DNA from: Candidatus Melainabacteria bacterium | GTDB lineage: Bacteria; Actinomycetota; Actinomycetes; Mycobacteriales; Pseudonocardiaceae | Direction: 5' to 3' | NCBI GenBank assembly: GCA_903970565.1 | Contig: CAJCJE010000985.1 | Location: 1-5,733, forward strand | DNA length: 5,733 nt | Shown: piece after piece, positions 4,944-5,733 of the stretch | Layout of the letters: the number at the start of each line of letters is the position of its first letter | Position numbering within the stretch: the stretch's first letter is position 1 | Position numbers and translations under genes: made by a program | The notes under the pieces: model-generated | What the model was told of the DNA's origin: nothing | The model's input: only the letters and a program-made list of their open reading frames with translations | The model's database searches: none

Positions 4944-5733
4944 ATCACAGATCAGCACCACCACCGGTCTGAGCCGGCGGCATCGACACGGTCCCGTTCT
5001 GGAGGAGCTGGGCTTCGCCAGCCGATTCGTGTCCGGCAAGATCGAACCTCAACCAGCGATCACGACGACGCCACCGCGCCCGGCCGGCGAACTCCGCCGC
5101 GCACCCATCGATCGCATCGCCCAACTTGTGACCACTGCTTGGGAAGGTGCGCCGGTCACCTGCCACCAGCGTGGCCAAGCGGCCAGCATCATCCTGACCT
5201 ACCTGACCGAATACCCAGGCCAAACGTGGCAGCAACGGTGGGACGCCAGCCCGATGGGCATGGGCGAGGCCAACGCCCGCATTCTCGGCTCACGACGCGA
5301 GACCGGCATGGCGATCGGCCAGGGTCTGAGGTCGTTGTTCTGCCTTCGCGTGATCCAACCGTCCCTGTTGGCATTTCGCGCCAACTCGTTCCATGAATAC
5401 GGGCAGTTCTTCGTCGCGGCCCAGAGCGATCCGCTGATTGAGACGTTCGCCGAGCAGGTCGCTGCGTCCGACTTGTCGTGGGCGCACCAGCGGGAAGCCC
5501 TTTCGACGTGTGCTGCCTGCTCACCGTTCAAGGCGTCAGCCTCGCTGATCTCACCCCGGCCGCGTTGCTTCACTACGGGCACGAGACCCGCCGAGCCCGA
5601 GCGATCCTCCGACCGGGAAAGAAGGACTCCAACCGGTTCGCCGGGGCGCGGATCTCGGGGCCGATCGCGGAAATGGATCCCGCAGAGCGGATGCGGTTGA
5701 TCGGCGATGAGGTCCGCGCCGCCCGGGCTGAGC
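4936..5733 (+). CDS. Large partner recombinase of element 2, N-terminal part (incomplete at window end; apparent frameshift near 5503)
   Basis: The gene starts at GTG 4936, inside the end of the first recombinase. Residues 1-189 include YPGQTWQQRWDAS (93-105), LFCLRVIQPSLLAFR (134-148) and YGQFFVAAQSDPL (155-167). After REAL the frame diverges into low-complexity sequence and stops at 5700. Shifting frame at 5504-5505 restores a coherent protein, FDVCCLLTVQGVSLADLTP, then ALLHYGHETRR, open to the window end. One T missing from the run at 5501-5503 explains this: either a real 1-nt deletion or a sequence error. I recognise the region as the long N-terminal part of large recombinases that follow a smaller integrase in actinobacterial elements; the catalytic domain lies beyond the window, so that assignment is by context and memory. 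If the shift is real, the element may be unable to move. Confidence 0.65.

Larger units (their letters stand above)
3685..5733 (+). mobile_element. Element 2: tyrosine-recombinase transposon, left part (continues beyond window)
   Basis: The left boundary is placed at 3685, where TTATCTGCACTATCTC matches the end of element 1 (9 of its first 11 bases; 13 of 16 against the left end of element 1) and where the PP-loop gene is cut. The first recombinase starts 62 bases inside, against 65 in element 1. Two recombinase genes follow in an overlapping operon. Any third gene, cargo and the right end lie outside the window. The element is in opposite orientation to element 1, with their recombinase-proximal ends facing each other. 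Confidence 0.7.

Noticed and set aside
1..5733. CRISPR array, tRNA or rRNA genes
   Set aside because: No regularly spaced direct repeats and no tRNA-like cloverleaf or rRNA sequence was noticed on either strand.

Overview
This is high-GC DNA with GTG starts and strong G/C bias at third codon positions, as expected of an actinomycete. The genus cannot be read from the sequence. The gene content (a cytosine DNA methyltransferase with LPTP repeats, a PAPS-reductase-like PP-loop gene, and several tyrosine recombinases) suggests a decaying mobile or prophage-like island rather than core chromosome.

The underlying layer is a plus-strand two-gene operon. The first gene is a C5-cytosine DNA methyltransferase: a 5' part at about 2-171 with the ENV and HRRERVF motifs, and a 3' part at about 2522-3345 with four LPTP repeats and the terminal GNGVVP motif. 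It overlaps the second gene, a PP-loop/PAPS-reductase-like protein starting at 3342, by ATGA. Both genes are broken. The methyltransferase is split by a 2.35 kb insertion and also carries internal frame disruptions. The PP-loop gene stops matching its family at about 3684, where a second insertion begins.

The upper layer is two related tyrosine-recombinase elements. Element 1 (172-2521) is bounded by a perfect 11-bp inverted repeat. On the minus strand it holds a recombinase remnant, fused by internal deletion to the C-terminal end of a different, larger recombinase. Downstream is an intact 383-codon gene whose C-terminal domain is NADAR (NAD/ADP-ribose-associated, YbiA-like). Element 2 starts at 3685 with a diverged copy of the same end sequence. 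It reads into an apparently complete tyrosine recombinase (3747-4943) and, overlapping it by 8 nt, a larger partner recombinase that runs off the window and carries an apparent 1-nt deletion near 5503.

The recombinase-proximal ends of the two elements face each other across the 1.16 kb of leftover operon. The main biological interest is the NADAR protein as cargo of a tyrosine-recombinase transposon, and the repeated landing of one element family in a single DNA-modification operon. All functional statements rest on motif recognition by eye; no database search was possible.
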